A DNA stretch of 48,586 nucleotides from Pseudoxanthomonas suwonensis J47 (GCF_000513955.1 NZ_AZUZ01000001.1:1-48586); one strand, 5' to 3'; positions 21,172 to 32,260 are shown, counted from the stretch's first letter. The notes: generated by a model from the letters alone, not told the origin. Made by a program: numbers and translations.

Positions 21172-21666
21172 ATGGCAAGCGAACTTCCTCCCTTCCGCAT
21201 CGGCCAGGGTTACGACGTCCACGTCTTCGGCGAGGGCGACCACGTCATGCTCGGTGGCGTGCGCGTGCCGCACGAGCGCGGCGTGGTCGCGCACAGCGAC
21301 GGTGACGTGGCCCTGCACGCGCTGTGCGACGCGCTCCTCGGCGCGCTGGCGCTGGGCGACATCGGCGTGCACTTCCCGCCCAGCGACGAGCGCTGGCGTG
21401 GCGCCGACAGCCTCGGCCTGCTGCATCACTGCGTCAGCCTGGTGGCCGGGCGCGGCTGGAAGCTGGGCAATGCCGACATCACCATCGTCTGCGAGCGGCC
21501 TAAGGTCGGCCCGCACGCGCCGCTGATGCGCGAGCGCATCGCCGAAGCCTGTGGCGTCGACGTCGACGCGGTCAGCGTCAAGGCCACCACCAGCGAGAAG
21601 CTGGGCTTCACCGGCCGTGGCGAAGGCATCGCCGCGCAGGCGGTGGCCCTGCTGGTGCGCGCGTGA
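21172..21666 (+). CDS. ispF: 2-C-methyl-D-erythritol 2,4-cyclodiphosphate synthase
   Basis: A 164-residue trimeric enzyme of isoprenoid precursor synthesis. The zinc ligands Asp15 and His17 (GYDVHVF) and His49 (VALHAL) are present, together with [29 protein letters not shown] and the C-terminal [17 protein letters not shown]. It is slightly longer than E. coli IspF (159) through a few extra N-terminal residues. Its stop overlaps the GTG start of truD, so the two are translationally coupled. Confidence 0.96.
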   Translation: MASELPPFRIGQGYDVHVFGEGDHVMLGGVRVPHERGVVAHSDGDVALHALCDALLGALALGDIGVHFPPSDERWRGADSLGLLHHCVSLVAGRGWKLGNADITIVCERPKVGPHAPLMRERIAEACGVDVDAVSVKATTSEKLGFTGRGEGIAAQAVALLVRA

Positions 21667-22706
21667 GCGCCAACGATCCCGGCGCGGACGCCTTCGGGCC
21701 GGCGGTGCTGTCGGCGCGGATCCGGGTAAGCCCGGAGGATTTCCGGGTCGAGGAACTGGACGGCTTCGAGGCCAGCGGCGATGGCGAGCACCTGCTGCTG
21801 ACCATCGAGAAGCGCGGCATGAACACCGGCTACGTGGCCGGCGAGCTCGCGCGCTGGGCCGGGGTGCCCGAGGTGGCGGTCGGCTACGCCGGCCTGAAGG
21901 ACCGGCACGCGGTCACCGTGCAGCGTTTCAGCGTGCAGCTGCCGGGGCGCGAGGCGCCGCCACTGGAGACCCTGGAGCGCGACGGGCTGCGCGTGCTCGC
22001 GCAGGCCCGGCACCGGCGCAAGCTGCCGCGCGGGGCGCTGGCCGGCAACCGCTTCGTGCTGGTGCTGCGCGACGTCGAGGGCGCGCGCGATGCGATCGAG
22101 GCCCGGCTGCAGGAGATCGAGCGGCGTGGCGTGCCCAATGCCTTCGGCGAGCAGCGCTTCGGCCATGGCGGCGGCAACGTCGGCAAGGCGCTGGCGATGT
22201 TCGCCGGCAAGCGCGTGGGCCGCGAGCAGCGTTCGATGCTGCTGTCGGCGGTGCGCTCGGCGCTGTTCAACCAGGTGCTGGCCGCGCGCGTGGCCGACGG
22301 CAGCTGGGACAGCGGCATGGAAGGCGAGGTCTGGGCGCTGGAGGGCAGCCGCAGCGTGTTCGGGCCGGAGCCGATGTCGGACGACATCGCGCGACGCCTG
22401 GCGGCGTTCGACATCCATCCCACCGGGCCATTGTGGGGTCGCGGCGAACTGCGCACGCAGGGTGCGTGCCGTGAACTGGAGCTGGCGGCGCTGGATGACG
22501 TGGGCTCGGTGAAGCTGCGCGAGGGCCTGGAGCGCGCCGGGCTGGAACAGGAGCGGCGCGCGCTGCGCGTGCGCGCGGGCGGACTGGAGTGGGACTGGGT
22601 GGACGGGACCAGCCTGCGCATGGCGTTCTCGTTGCCCCCGGGCAGCTATGCGACTTCCGTGCTGGCACAGCTGGGCGCCATCGAGGACGCCGCCTCGCTG
22701 CAGTAG
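21663..22706 (+). CDS. truD: tRNA pseudouridine(13) synthase
   Basis: A 347-residue TruD-family enzyme that makes pseudouridine 13 in tRNA-Glu and others. The catalytic Asp80 lies in [11 protein letters not shown], the same number as in E. coli. [15 protein letters not shown] and the NRFVLVLRD strand are further family landmarks. It starts at GTG inside the ispF stop. In most relatives surE and pcm follow; here the gene is followed by repeats and then convergent bamA. Confidence 0.95.
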   Translation: MSANDPGADAFGPAVLSARIRVSPEDFRVEELDGFEASGDGEHLLLTIEKRGMNTGYVAGELARWAGVPEVAVGYAGLKDRHAVTVQRFSVQLPGREAPPLETLERDGLRVLAQARHRRKLPRGALAGNRFVLVLRDVEGARDAIEARLQEIERRGVPNAFGEQRFGHGGGNVGKALAMFAGKRVGREQRSMLLSAVRSALFNQVLAARVADGSWDSGMEGEVWALEGSRSVFGPEPMSDDIARRLAAFDIHPTGPLWGRGELRTQGACRELELAALDDVGSVKLREGLERAGLEQERRALRVRAGGLEWDWVDGTSLRMAFSLPPGSYATSVLAQLGAIEDAASLQ

Positions 22707-22714
22707 CGCTTCCC

Positions 22715-22734
22715 GCTCTCCCTGCCGGAGAGGG
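22715..22734. repeat. Degenerate CTCTCC hairpin
   Basis: CTCTCC (22716-22721) and GGAGAG (22727-22732) form a short stem 10 bases after the truD stop. It is a decayed member of the CCCCTCTCCC repeat family and may end the truD transcript. Confidence 0.45.
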
Positions 22735-22828
22735 CAGGATCCCTGCAGGCGGGTAGTCGGCATTGCTTCTGACGGAGCCGCGGCAGCGCGTCTTCCGGCG
22801 CGTTGAGGTCGTGGCTTCGTTCTTTGTT

Positions 22829-22867
22829 CCCCTCTCCCTCCGGGAGAGGGCAGGGGTGAGGGTCGGG
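22829..22867 (+). repeat. CCCCTCTCCC hairpin repeat with GGTGAGGGTCGGG tail
   Basis: The stem CCCCTCTCCC/GGGAGAGGG is followed by CAGGGGTGAGGGTCGGGCA. The same stem plus tail recurs at 48344-48385, which defines a unit of about 40 bases. The 280-base gap 22707-22989 contains no gene; it is filled by this copy, its inverted partner and the bamA terminator. Confidence 0.75.
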
Positions 22868-22890
22868 CACCTGGCGGCGTCCGGAATGCC

Positions 22891-22928
22891 GACCCTCTCC
22901 CCAACCCCTCTCCCGGGAGGAGAGGGGC
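22891..22928 (-). repeat. Inverted partner of the 22829 repeat
   Basis: Reads as the reverse complement of the unit at 22829-22867 with several differences: CCGACCCTCTCCCC, then CCCCTCTCCC and GAGAGGGG. The two copies lie head to head about 25 bases apart between convergent truD and bamA. Confidence 0.7.
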
Positions 22929-22935
22929 TGAAACG

Positions 22936-22961
22936 ACGACGGCCCCGGAAGGGGCCGTCGT
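22936..22961 (-). terminator. Terminator of the rpsB-to-bamA side cluster
   Basis: A perfect 11-bp stem ACGACGGCCCC/GGGGCCGTCGT with a four-base GGAA loop (TTCC on the minus strand), 28 bases beyond the bamA stop. On the minus strand only a short CGTTT follows, so the U-tract is weak, but the GC-rich stem is very stable. It probably ends the bamA transcript. Confidence 0.72.
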
Positions 22962-22989
22962 TGCATCCAGCTCGTGCGGGGAGCTTCCG

Positions 22990-25443
22990 TCAGAAGCCGC
23001 CGCCGAAGGTGAACTGCAGGCGCTCGATCTCGTCGCCTTCCTTCTTGCGCAGCGGGAAGGCGTAGCTGATCGAGATCGGGCCGACCGGCGCGCGCCACAG
23101 CAGGGCTACGCCCGCCGAGGCGCGCAGCTCGCCGGCGTCGAAGTCGTCGATGCCGTTGTAGACGTTGCCGAAGTCGACGAACGCCGAGACGCGCGCGGCC
23201 TTGCTGTCGAACAGGCGCGGGAAGACCATTTCGACCTGGCCGACGGTCTTCAGCGAACCGCCCAGCGGCTGGCCGCGGTAGCCGGCGATGACTTCCGAGC
23301 GCGGGCCCAGGGTGTTGTCGCGGAAGCCGCGCACCGAACGGGTACCGCCGGCGTAGAAGTTCTCGAAGAACGGCAGGCCGGAGGCGGTGACCGTCTTCTG
23401 GAAGTCCGACGAATCCGGCAGGCAGGGCTCGCTCGGCGCCGGGCCGGGCTGCCAGGTGTCCACCTTGCCGTCGCCGTCGGTGTCGATGTACGAGCCGGGC
23501 GTGTAGCAGATGTTGCGGGTGGTGTCGTTGCCGTAGCTGTCGCCGTAGCCGATGTCCAGGCCGGTGCGCAGCACGAACGAGGGGCTGAGCGGCCAGTACT
23601 TGGAGAACTCGTAGTTGATCTTGTAGTACTCGACCGTCGAGCCCGGCAGGGTGGTTTCCAGGCCCACGCGCTGGTACGTGCCGTTGGTCGGCATGAAGAA
23701 GTCGTTGCGGGTGTCGCGCGCCCAGCCCAGCTCGGTGCGCCAGGAGTGAAAGGTGCGCTGGCCGATCGCGTCGACGTAGTCGATGATCGCCTGCGGCGTG
23801 TAGCCGCCGTAGGTCTGGATCTGGTTGCTGTCGATGCCGAACAGCAGCGAGACCGAGCTGTGCTCGGTGATCGGCAGGCCCAGCATGACCTGCGCGGCGG
23901 CGTTGGTGCTGTTGTACTGCGCGGTGTTGAAGTCCGAGTAGTCCAGCTCGCGCCACCACAGGTTGTAGCCGAGCGAGAGGCCTTCGTCGGTGAAGAACGG
24001 ATTGACGTAGGAGAACGCGTAGCGCTGCAGGTAGTCGCTGCGCTGCGCTTCCACCGACACCCGGTTGCCGCCGCCGAGGAAGTTGCTCTGGCTCAGCTGG
24101 ATGGAGGTGGTCATGCCGGCCAGCTGCGAGTAGCCCAGGCCGAACACGAAGCTGCCGGAGTTGGTCTCCTTGACGTTGAAGACCACGTCGACCTGGTCGT
24201 TGCTGCCGGCAACGGCCGGGGTCTCGACCTCGACGGTCTCGAAGTAGCCCAGGCGCTGCAGGCGGATCTTCGAACGGTCGATCGCCGCCTGCGAGAACCA
24301 CGCGTTCTCGAACTGGCGCATCTCGCGGCGCAGGACCTCGTCGGAGGTGCGGGTGTTGCCCTTGAACACGATGCGGCGCACGTTGACGCGCGGGCCCGGG
24401 ACCACCTGCATGTTGATCGCGACGGTGCGGTCTTCGCGGTTGGTGGTCGGGATCGGGTTCACCCGGGCGAAGGCGTAGCCGATGTTCGCCAGGGTCGCGG
24501 TGATGCGGTCGGCCGAGGCCTCCAGCAGCACGCGCGAGAACACCTGGCCGGCCTGCGGGATCAGCAGGCGCTCGATGTCCTCCTGCGGCAGGATGGTGTC
24601 GCCGGTGACCTTGATCTCCGAGATCGTGTAGATCTCGCCCTCGGTCACCGAGGCGGTCAGGTACATGTCGCGCTTGTCGGGACTGATCGACACCTGGGTG
24701 GAGTCGATGCTGAAGTCGATGTAGCCGCGGTCCAGGTACCAGGAGTTGAGCTTCTCCATGTCGCCGGAGAGCTTTTCGCGCGAGTACTGGTCGTCGCGGC
24801 GGTACCAGGACAGCCAGCTGCTCTCGCGCGACTCCCAGGTATCGAGGATCTCCTCGTTCCCGAAGTTCTCGGTGCCGATCAGGTTGACGTGGCGGATCTT
24901 GGCCGCCTTGCCTTCCTTGACGTCGATGGTGACGTCGACGCGGTTGCGGTCCAGCGGCGACACCGTCGGGGTGATCTGGACGTTGTACTTGCCGCGGTTG
25001 TTGTACTGGCGGGTCAGCTCCTGGACCACGCGGTCCAGGGCCAGGCGGTCGAAGGTCTCGCCTTCGGACAGGCCGATGTCCTGCAGGCCGCGCATCAGGT
25101 CTTCGGTCTTGATGTCCTTGTTGCCCTGCAGGGTCAGCTTGTTGATCGCCGGGCGCTCGACCACGGTGACCACCAGGATGTCGCCCTGGCGGTCGACGCG
25201 CACGTCCTCGAAGAAGCCGGTGCGGTACAGGGCGCGGATGACCTCGCCGGCGCTCGACTGGGTCATGGTCTCGCCGCGTTCCACCGGGAGGTAGGTGAAC
25301 ACGGTGCCGGCGGCGATACGTTGCAGGCCGTCGATGCGGATGTCGCTCACGGTGAACGGCTCGACCGTCTGCGCCATCGCCGGCAGGGCCAGGGAGGAGG
25401 CTAGGGCGAGGGCGAGCAGGCGGCGCACGGGGTATCGCGTCAT
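22990..25443 (-). CDS. bamA: Outer membrane assembly factor BamA
   Basis: An 817-residue Omp85 protein, the core of the BAM complex that inserts beta-barrel proteins into the outer membrane. A signal peptide (cleavage after ALPAMA, residue 24) is followed by five POTRA repeats (about 28-430; the first starts FTVSDIRIDGLQRI) and a C-terminal 16-strand barrel with RSVRGFRDNTLGP, matching the loop-6 VRGF/Y motif. The protein ends in Phe, as outer membrane barrels do. It follows rseP by 60 bases. The usual next genes (skp, lpxD, fabZ, lpxA) are absent and a terminator follows. Confidence 0.96.
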   Translation of the reverse strand: MTRYPVRRLLALALASSLALPAMAQTVEPFTVSDIRIDGLQRIAAGTVFTYLPVERGETMTQSSAGEVIRALYRTGFFEDVRVDRQGDILVVTVVERPAINKLTLQGNKDIKTEDLMRGLQDIGLSEGETFDRLALDRVVQELTRQYNNRGKYNVQITPTVSPLDRNRVDVTIDVKEGKAAKIRHVNLIGTENFGNEEILDTWESRESSWLSWYRRDDQYSREKLSGDMEKLNSWYLDRGYIDFSIDSTQVSISPDKRDMYLTASVTEGEIYTISEIKVTGDTILPQEDIERLLIPQAGQVFSRVLLEASADRITATLANIGYAFARVNPIPTTNREDRTVAINMQVVPGPRVNVRRIVFKGNTRTSDEVLRREMRQFENAWFSQAAIDRSKIRLQRLGYFETVEVETPAVAGSNDQVDVVFNVKETNSGSFVFGLGYSQLAGMTTSIQLSQSNFLGGGNRVSVEAQRSDYLQRYAFSYVNPFFTDEGLSLGYNLWWRELDYSDFNTAQYNSTNAAAQVMLGLPITEHSSVSLLFGIDSNQIQTYGGYTPQAIIDYVDAIGQRTFHSWRTELGWARDTRNDFFMPTNGTYQRVGLETTLPGSTVEYYKINYEFSKYWPLSPSFVLRTGLDIGYGDSYGNDTTRNICYTPGSYIDTDGDGKVDTWQPGPAPSEPCLPDSSDFQKTVTASGLPFFENFYAGGTRSVRGFRDNTLGPRSEVIAGYRGQPLGGSLKTVGQVEMVFPRLFDSKAARVSAFVDFGNVYNGIDDFDAGELRASAGVALLWRAPVGPISISYAFPLRKKEGDEIERLQFTFGGGF

Positions 25444-25503
25444 GTCACATCCGGTGGAAAACGGGGTATTGGGGCAGGAACCGCGGTTGGGGCCGACGGT
25501 CGG

Positions 25504-26862
25504 TCATCGCGGCATCAGGCCCAGTATGTCGTTGTAGAAGGCCAGTCCCATCAACCCGGCCAGCAAGGCCAGGCCTACGTACTGCCCCGCAGCCATCGCG
25601 CGTTCGCTCAACGGGCTGCCTTTGACCAACTCGATAAGGTAATACAGCAGGTGACCGCCGTCCAAGATCGGGATCGGCAGCAGGTTGATGATGGCCAGGC
25701 TCAGCGACAGCAGGGCGAGGAAGTACAGGAACCAGTCGGCGCCGCGCTTGGCCGAGGCGTTGGCGGCGCGGGCGATGGTGACCGGGCCGGACAGGTTCTT
25801 CACCGAGGCCTCGCCGGTGACCATCCGCCGCATCATCCCCAGCGAATCGGTGGCCAGGCGGCCGGTCTCGCGCAGGGCCATGGGCAGCGCGGCGAGCGGG
25901 CCGTAGCGCTGGACCGCGTCGTAGGCCGGGGCCTCCGGGCGGGCCAGGGCGATGCCCAGTTCCCAGCGGCCGGCGCGCTCGGGGTCGGTGGAACGGCGCG
26001 GGGCCAGCTCCAGCGCCAGGCGTTCGCCGTCCCGCTCGACCTCGACCATGCCCAGGCCGCCGCGCTCGCCCAGGGCCTGCACGGCCGGGGAGACCTGGTC
26101 GGCCGCGTCGATGCGGGTGCCGTCGACGGCCAGGATCAGGTCGCCCGGCAGCAGGGTGCCCTGGGCGACGCTGCCCTCGGCCACCGCCTCGATCCGGGCG
26201 GGGGCCTGCAGGAAGCGCCAGGTGAAGCCGGCCTGCTCGGGGATGCGGTGCTCGTCCAGGGTCGCCGGCAGCTGCGACAGGCGCAGGGTGCGGGCCAGCT
26301 CCTGGCCGGCGGCGTCCTCGACCCGGACCTCGATGTCGCGGCGGTCCAGCGCGGGGGTGGCCAGGGCCATGGCCGCCTCGGTCCAGGTGGCGATCCGGCG
26401 CCCGTCCACTTCCAGCAGGCGGTCGCCGGGCTGGAAGCCGGCCTGGGCGGCGACGCCCGTGGCCTGGCCGACCACCGGCGCGTAGTCCTGGCGGCCGACC
26501 ATGAACATGAGCCACAGCAGGGCCACGCACAGCAGCAGGTTGGCGGCCGGGCCGGCGGCGACGATGGCGATGCGGCGCCACACGCCCTGGCGGTTGAAGG
26601 CATAGGCCTGGCGGTGGACCGGGACGTCGGCCTCGCGCTCGTCGAGCATCTTCACGTAGCCGCCCAGCGGGATCGCGGAGATCGCGAACTCGGTGCCGGC
26701 GCGGTTGCGGCGCGACCACAGCGGGCGGCCGAAGCCGACCGAGAAGCGCAGCACGTCGACGCCGCAGCGGCGGGCCACCCAGTAGTGGCCGAACTCGTGG
26801 AAAGTGACCAGCAGGCCGAGGCTGACCACCAGCCACCAGACGGAGCCCAGGAAGTCACCCAT
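25504..26862 (-). CDS. rseP: RIP zinc metalloprotease RseP
   Basis: A 452-residue site-2 intramembrane protease that cleaves anti-sigma factor RseA and signal-peptide remnants. The zinc site HEFGH (His22, Glu23, His26) lies in the first membrane helix, and the third ligand is in PILDGGHLLYYL near the C-terminus. Two periplasmic PDZ domains lie between (about 110-300), and the second carries VAEGSVAQGTLLPGDLILAV. It stands between dxr and bamA, the conserved order linking envelope stress control with barrel assembly. Confidence 0.96.
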   Translation of the reverse strand: MGDFLGSVWWLVVSLGLLVTFHEFGHYWVARRCGVDVLRFSVGFGRPLWSRRNRAGTEFAISAIPLGGYVKMLDEREADVPVHRQAYAFNRQGVWRRIAIVAAGPAANLLLCVALLWLMFMVGRQDYAPVVGQATGVAAQAGFQPGDRLLEVDGRRIATWTEAAMALATPALDRRDIEVRVEDAAGQELARTLRLSQLPATLDEHRIPEQAGFTWRFLQAPARIEAVAEGSVAQGTLLPGDLILAVDGTRIDAADQVSPAVQALGERGGLGMVEVERDGERLALELAPRRSTDPERAGRWELGIALARPEAPAYDAVQRYGPLAALPMALRETGRLATDSLGMMRRMVTGEASVKNLSGPVTIARAANASAKRGADWFLYFLALLSLSLAIINLLPIPILDGGHLLYYLIELVKGSPLSERAMAAGQYVGLALLAGLMGLAFYNDILGLMPR

Positions 26863-26889
26863 GGGCGGATTCCTGCGGGTCGATGACGC

Positions 26890-28077
26890 TCATGCGGGGG
26901 CCCCTGATTCGATGCGCTGGCGGGTGAGTCGGCGGGCCGCCGCATCGGCTTCCAGCAGCGCATCCAGTGAACCGGCCGGTGCCGCGGGCAGTGCGGCGAG
27001 GGCTTCCTCGACCAGCGCGGGTATGCCTAGGAAACCGATCCGGCCCTGAAGAAAGGCTGAAACCGCCTCCTCGTTGGCGGCGTTGAGCACCGCCGGGGCG
27101 GTGCCGCCGGCTTCCATGGCCTCGCCGGCCAGGCGCAGGCAGGGGAAGGCATCGGTATCCGGGGCCTCGAACTCCAGCCGGCCCTGGGTGAGCAGGTCCA
27201 GCCCGCCCACGCCCGACTCGATCCGTTCAGGCCAGCCCAGGCCCACGGCCAGAGCGGTACGCATGTCCGGCAGGCCAAGCTGGGCCAGGGTCGAGCCGTC
27301 GACGTACTCGACCAGGGCGTGGACCAGGCTCTGCGGATGCACCAGCACGCCGATCCGGCTGGCCGGCAGGCCGAAGAGGTGGTGGGCCTCGATCACTTCC
27401 AGGCCCTTGTTCATCAACGTGGCCGAGTCGACCGAGATCTTCGGGCCCATCGACCACTTCGGATGGGCCACCGCCTGCGCAGGGGTGACCTCGGCCAGCG
27501 AGGCGCGGTCGCGGCCGCGGAACGGGCCGCCGGAGGCGGTAAGCACGATCCGGCGCACTTCTTCGGCGCGGCAGGACCGCATGCACTGGAACACCGCGCT
27601 GTGCTCGCTGTCGATCGGCACGATGTCGGCGCCGGAGGCGCGCGCGGCGGCCATGACCAGCTCGCCGGCCAGCACCAGCGATTCCTTGTTGGCCAGCAGC
27701 AGGCGCTTGCCGGCGCGGGCCGCGGCGAGGGTCGAACCGAGGCCGGCGGCGCCGACGATGGCCGCGACCACGGTGTCGCAGGCCGGGCCGGCGACCAGCG
27801 CTTCCAGCGCCTCGTTGCCGGCGTGGGCCTCGGTGTGCAGGCCGGCGGCGGCCAGGCCGTCGCGCAGCCGCGCATGGCCGGCCGGGTCGGAGATGACCGC
27901 GTGGTCGGGGCGATGGGCGATACACAGCGCCAGCAGCGCGTCGACCTGGCTGCCGGCGGCCAGCACGCTGGCGCGCATGCGCTGCGGGTGCCGCGCGATC
28001 ACGTCCAGCGCCGAGGTGCCGATCGAGCCGGTGGCGCCGAGTACGGCGACCTGGCGCATGTCCGCAGCGGCTTGCAT
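26890..28077 (-). CDS. dxr: 1-deoxy-D-xylulose 5-phosphate reductoisomerase
   Basis: A 395-residue first committed enzyme of the MEP isoprenoid pathway. The NADPH fold opens [18 protein letters not shown]; the active-site text [57 protein letters not shown] and NAANEEAV is intact. The ATG at 28077 (7 residues before RQVAVLG) is preferred from relatives, and an ATG at 28059 is the alternative; neither has a strong ribosome binding site, so coupling to cdsA, which ends 17 bases upstream, is likely. Confidence 0.95.
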   Translation of the reverse strand: MQAAADMRQVAVLGATGSIGTSALDVIARHPQRMRASVLAAGSQVDALLALCIAHRPDHAVISDPAGHARLRDGLAAAGLHTEAHAGNEALEALVAGPACDTVVAAIVGAAGLGSTLAAARAGKRLLLANKESLVLAGELVMAAARASGADIVPIDSEHSAVFQCMRSCRAEEVRRIVLTASGGPFRGRDRASLAEVTPAQAVAHPKWSMGPKISVDSATLMNKGLEVIEAHHLFGLPASRIGVLVHPQSLVHALVEYVDGSTLAQLGLPDMRTALAVGLGWPERIESGVGGLDLLTQGRLEFEAPDTDAFPCLRLAGEAMEAGGTAPAVLNAANEEAVSAFLQGRIGFLGIPALVEEALAALPAAPAGSLDALLEADAAARRLTRQRIESGAPA

Positions 28078-28094
28078 GTCCGGTTCGTCCAGCC

Positions 28095-28973
28095 TCAGAA
28101 ACCGAAGATTTCCTTGCCGATGGCGAACACCGGCAAGGCCGCGAGCACGCTGTCGACGCGGTCGAGCACGCCGCCATGGCCAGGGATCAGGTCGCCGGAA
28201 TCCTTCACCCCGGCCTGGCGCTTGAGCAGGCTCTCGACCAGGTCGCCGACGATGGAGGCGGCCACGGTCACCGCCGCCACCAGCGCCAGCGCCGGCAACT
28301 GCGCCGTGGTGGCGCCGGCGAACCAGCCGAAGGCCAGGGCGATGAGCACGCCGGCGACCACGCCGCCGAGCGCGCCTTCGACGGTCTTGTTGGGGCTGAT
28401 GACCGGCGCCAGTTTGTGGCGGCCGAACTGGCGGCCGGCGAAGTAGGCGCCCGAATCGGCGGCCCAGACCAGGGCCAGCGCGGTCAGCAGCCAGCGGTGG
28501 CCGTTGGCGTCGCCGGCGGCATTGGCCGCATCGGCCGCGAGGCCGGCGAAGCTGGACGAGTGCACCAGGCACAGCGCGCACCAGGCCGGGATCACCGCCA
28601 TGGTGCCGGCGGCGAGCTTGAACACCCGCTTCCAGGCCTGGTCGCCGGCGCTGAAGCCGGACCGCCACAGCCACAGCAGCGCCAGCACCCAGCCCCCGGC
28701 GCCGGCCAGGGTCGCCAGCTGGAACAGCACCGGCGAGAACTCGCCGTTTGTGCGCGAGGCCCACACCAGCAGCACCATCAGCAGCAGGTTCAGGCCGACC
28801 AGCACGGTGCGCGGCAGGGTGTCGTCGACGCCGGCCAGCTTCAGCCATTCCCAGAGGGCGGCGAGCAGGACCAGCGCGGCCACCGCCGCCAGCCAGGGCG
28901 TGGGCAGCAGGAGGATGGCCGCGATCGCGGCCGGGACCATCACCAGGGCGGCGAGAACTCGGGTGCGGGTCAT
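28095..28973 (-). CDS. cdsA: Phosphatidate cytidylyltransferase
   Basis: A 292-residue integral membrane enzyme making CDP-diacylglycerol from phosphatidate and CTP. About eight hydrophobic helices are visible, and the C-terminal CDP-alcohol signature [19 protein letters not shown] is complete; [12 protein letters not shown] precedes it. Its start overlaps the uppS stop as ATGA, so translation is coupled. Its product feeds all phospholipid synthesis. Confidence 0.95.
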   Translation of the reverse strand: MTRTRVLAALVMVPAAIAAILLLPTPWLAAVAALVLLAALWEWLKLAGVDDTLPRTVLVGLNLLLMVLLVWASRTNGEFSPVLFQLATLAGAGGWVLALLWLWRSGFSAGDQAWKRVFKLAAGTMAVIPAWCALCLVHSSSFAGLAADAANAAGDANGHRWLLTALALVWAADSGAYFAGRQFGRHKLAPVISPNKTVEGALGGVVAGVLIALAFGWFAGATTAQLPALALVAAVTVAASIVGDLVESLLKRQAGVKDSGDLIPGHGGVLDRVDSVLAALPVFAIGKEIFGF

Positions 28974-29722
28974 GCGGTGGCCTTGGCACCGACCTGGGCG
29001 CTGGTGAGGCCGAAGCGGCGTTCGCGCCCGGCGTAGTCGTCAAGGGCCTGCTGCAGCACGCCGGCGTCCACGTCCGGCCACAGGGTTTCGGTGAACCACA
29101 GTTCGGTATAGGCCAGCTGCCAGAGCAGGAAGTTGCTGACCCGGTGGTCGCCGCCGGTGCGGATGAACAGGTCCGGCGGCGGCAGGTCGGCCAGCGCCAT
29201 GCGCGCGCCGACCGCAGCCTCGTCGATGTCCTCCGGGCGCAGCCGGCCGGCAGCCACGTCCTCGGCGAGGGCGCGCGCGGCGGTGGCGATGTCCTGGCGG
29301 CCGCCGTAGCTGGCGGCGATGGACAGCTGCAGGCGCGCGTTGTGCGCGGTCTGGCGTTCGGCGGTGGCCATGCGCTCGCGGATCGCGTCGGGGAACAGCG
29401 AGCGTTCGCCGATGAAGCGCACGCGCACGCCGCGGCGGTCGAGCTCGTCGACCTCGCGTTCGAGCGCGTTGAGGAACAGCTTCATCAGCGCGCCGACTTC
29501 CTCCTGCGGGCGCCCCCAGTTCTCGCTGGAGAAGGCGAACAGGGTCAGCGCGCCGATGCCGCGTTCGAGGCAGAAGTCGATGGCCAGGTTGACCGCGCGC
29601 GCGCCGGCGCGATGGCCGATGGCGCGCGGACGGCGCCGGCGCTGGGCCCAGCGGCCGTTGCCGTCCATGATGATCGCCAGGTGGCGGGGGACGGACGCGA
29701 CGGTGGCGTTGGTGGCAGTCAT
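28970..29722 (-). CDS. uppS: Undecaprenyl diphosphate synthase
   Basis: A 250-residue cis-prenyltransferase making the C55 lipid carrier for peptidoglycan and O-antigen. The catalytic Asp20 lies in [31 protein letters not shown] and [19 protein letters not shown] are family landmarks. It lies 16 bases after frr and overlaps cdsA by four bases. Confidence 0.96.
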   Translation of the reverse strand: MTATNATVASVPRHLAIIMDGNGRWAQRRRRPRAIGHRAGARAVNLAIDFCLERGIGALTLFAFSSENWGRPQEEVGALMKLFLNALEREVDELDRRGVRVRFIGERSLFPDAIRERMATAERQTAHNARLQLSIAASYGGRQDIATAARALAEDVAAGRLRPEDIDEAAVGARMALADLPPPDLFIRTGGDHRVSNFLLWQLAYTELWFTETLWPDVDAGVLQQALDDYAGRERRFGLTSAQVGAKATA

Positions 29723-29738
29723 GCGGAGTGCAGACCGC

Positions 29739-30296
29739 TCAGACCGCCATCAGTTCCTGTTCCTTGCCCTTGACCACCTCGTCGACGTCCTTGATCGCCT
29801 TGTCGGTGATCTTCTGGATGTCTTCCTCGGCGCGGCGGACTTCGTCCTCGGTGACCTGCTTTTCCTTCAGCAGGTCCTTGACCTGCTGGTTGGCGTCGCG
29901 GCGGATGTTGCGGATCGCGACCTTGGCGTCCTCGCCTTCGCCGTGCACGACCTTGGCCAGCTCGCGGCGGCGCTCCTCGGTGAGGGCGGGCAGGTTGAGG
30001 CGGATGGTGGTGCCGGCGGTGTTCGGGGTCAGGCCCAGGTCCGAGCCCAGGATGGCCTTCTCGATCGGGCCGACCATCGACTTGTCCCAGGGGGTGATCA
30101 CCAGCGAGCGGGCGTCGGACACCGAGACCGCGGCGACCTGCGACAGCGGCACGTCGCTGCCGTAGGCGCTGACCCGGATGGTGTCGACCAGACCGGTGGA
30201 TGCGCGGCCGGTGCGGATCTTGACCAGGTTGTGGCGCAGGGCTTCGATGCTCTTCGCCATGCGGGCCTGCGCGTCTTGTTTGATCTCGTTGATCAT
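29739..30296 (-). CDS. frr: Ribosome recycling factor
   Basis: A 185-residue factor that, with EF-G, splits post-termination ribosomes. [23 protein letters not shown] and [16 protein letters not shown] are typical. The ATG at 30296 gives exactly the E. coli length and leaves the GACGGAA ribosome binding site at proper spacing; an ATG two codons upstream (30302) is also in frame but too close to it. It is separated from pyrH by 85 bases. Confidence 0.96.
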   Translation of the reverse strand: MINEIKQDAQARMAKSIEALRHNLVKIRTGRASTGLVDTIRVSAYGSDVPLSQVAAVSVSDARSLVITPWDKSMVGPIEKAILGSDLGLTPNTAGTTIRLNLPALTEERRRELAKVVHGEGEDAKVAIRNIRRDANQQVKDLLKEKQVTEDEVRRAEEDIQKITDKAIKDVDEVVKGKEQELMAV

Positions 30297-30365
30297 CGCC
30301 ATGTTCCGTCGGAAAACCGAATCGGCGGATTATAGGCGATGACCGCCCCCGGCGCGCCCCGGGGA

Positions 30366-30382
30366 AGCCGGCGAGGCCGGCT
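30366..30382 (-). other. Hairpin at the pyrH stop
   Basis: AGCCGGC (30366-30372) and GCCGGCT (30376-30382) form a 7-bp stem with a 3-base loop, touching the last base of the pyrH stop codon. There is no U-tract, so it probably tunes the pyrH-frr junction rather than terminating. Confidence 0.45.
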
Positions 30383-31104
30383 CAGCGGCGCGCGCGGACC
30401 AGGGTGCCGACCGGTTCGCCGCGCAGGATGCGCATCAGGTTGCCCGGCACGGAGATGTCGTACACGCGCAGCGGGATGCCGTGGTCGCGGCACAGGGCGA
30501 AGGCGGCGGTGTCCATCACCTGCAGGTCGCGGGCGATGACTTCGTCGTGGTCCAGCTCCTCGAAGCGCACCGCGTCGGGGTGCTTCTTCGGGTCGCGGTC
30601 GTAGACGCCGTCGACCTTGGTGGCCTTCAGCAGCAGGTCGGCGTTGATCTCGATCGCGCGCAGGGCGGCGGCCGAGTCGGTGGTGAAGAACGGGTTGCCG
30701 GTGCCGGCGGCGAAGATCGCGATGCGGCCCTTCTCGAGGTGGCGCACGGCGCGGCGGCGGATGTAGTCCTCGCACACGTCGTTGATCTTGATCGCGCTCA
30801 TCACGCGGACCTTGCCGCCGAGCTTCTCCAGCGCGTCCTGCATGGCCAGCGCGTTGATCACCGTGGCCAGCATGCCCATCTGGTCGCCGGTCACCCGGTC
30901 CATGCCGGCGGCGGCCAGGCCGGCGCCGCGGAAGATGTTGCCGCCGCCGATGACCAGGCCGATCTCGGCGCCGGCTTCGCGGACCTCCATGATCTCGCGG
31001 GCGATGCGGCCGATGACGACCGGGTCGATGCCGTAGTCCTCCGCCCCCATCAGCGCCTCCCCCGAAAGTTTCAGCAGGACACGGCGGTAGGCGAGCTCGG
31101 ACAT
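30382..31104 (-). CDS. pyrH: Uridylate kinase
   Basis: A 240-residue hexameric UMP kinase of the amino acid kinase fold. [43 protein letters not shown] and [17 protein letters not shown] are the family landmarks. It supplies UDP, which becomes the UTP used by PyrG. It starts a new transcription unit: a terminator and a -10-like TAGAAT lie between it and tsf. Confidence 0.96.
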   Translation of the reverse strand: MSELAYRRVLLKLSGEALMGAEDYGIDPVVIGRIAREIMEVREAGAEIGLVIGGGNIFRGAGLAAAGMDRVTGDQMGMLATVINALAMQDALEKLGGKVRVMSAIKINDVCEDYIRRRAVRHLEKGRIAIFAAGTGNPFFTTDSAAALRAIEINADLLLKATKVDGVYDRDPKKHPDAVRFEELDHDEVIARDLQVMDTAAFALCRDHGIPLRVYDISVPGNLMRILRGEPVGTLVRARR

Positions 31105-31137
31105 GGCGGTCTCGTGGTCAGTGGAGGGGGCGCGGGA

Positions 31138-31166
31138 ATTCTAGCGGAAAACCCGCGCCTCCTGAC
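31138..31166 (-). promoter_or_regulatory. Candidate promoter of pyrH
   Basis: On the minus strand TAGAAT (31143 to 31138) matches the -10 consensus at five of six positions. The -35 region is poor (GTCAGG at 31166 to 31161, spacer 17). Its place after the tsf terminator and about 34 bases before the pyrH ATG supports the call. Confidence 0.45.
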
Positions 31167-31300
31167 GCGTCCATCGCGCATCCGGCACGGGTTTCCGTTG
31201 CGCCGGCGTGATGGCGAGCGCATGCGGGCGCGGCGGACGGGCTGCCTGGCGGGGCCCGGGGAAATCCCGGGGGAGATGCGCTGCACCGCGCAGGAAAAGA

Positions 31301-31328
31301 AAAAAGCCGCGGCAGGCCGCGGCTTTTT
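31301..31328. terminator. Bidirectional intrinsic terminator after tsf
   Basis: A perfect 12-bp palindrome AAAAAGCCGCGG/CCGCGGCTTTTT with a 4-base loop. It has T-runs on both strands and lies 24 bases beyond the tsf stop. It is one of the two clearest intrinsic terminators in the window and separates rpsB-tsf from pyrH. Confidence 0.92.
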
Positions 31329-31352
31329 CCCGGTTTCGCGCCTGGGCGACGA

Positions 31353-32231
<879 letters not shown>

Positions 32232-32260
32232 GGGAATGACCTCGTTATGGGATGTAGTGG

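Noticed and set aside
23746-25404. Long plus-strand open frame opposite bamA
   Set aside because: Antisense shadow with no recognisable domain and no ribosome binding site.
26890-29043. One long minus-strand frame joining dxr with upstream sequence, as if a fusion protein
   Set aside because: The upstream part is cdsA read in another frame; GC-rich DNA lacks stops by chance. cdsA itself is intact in its own frame.
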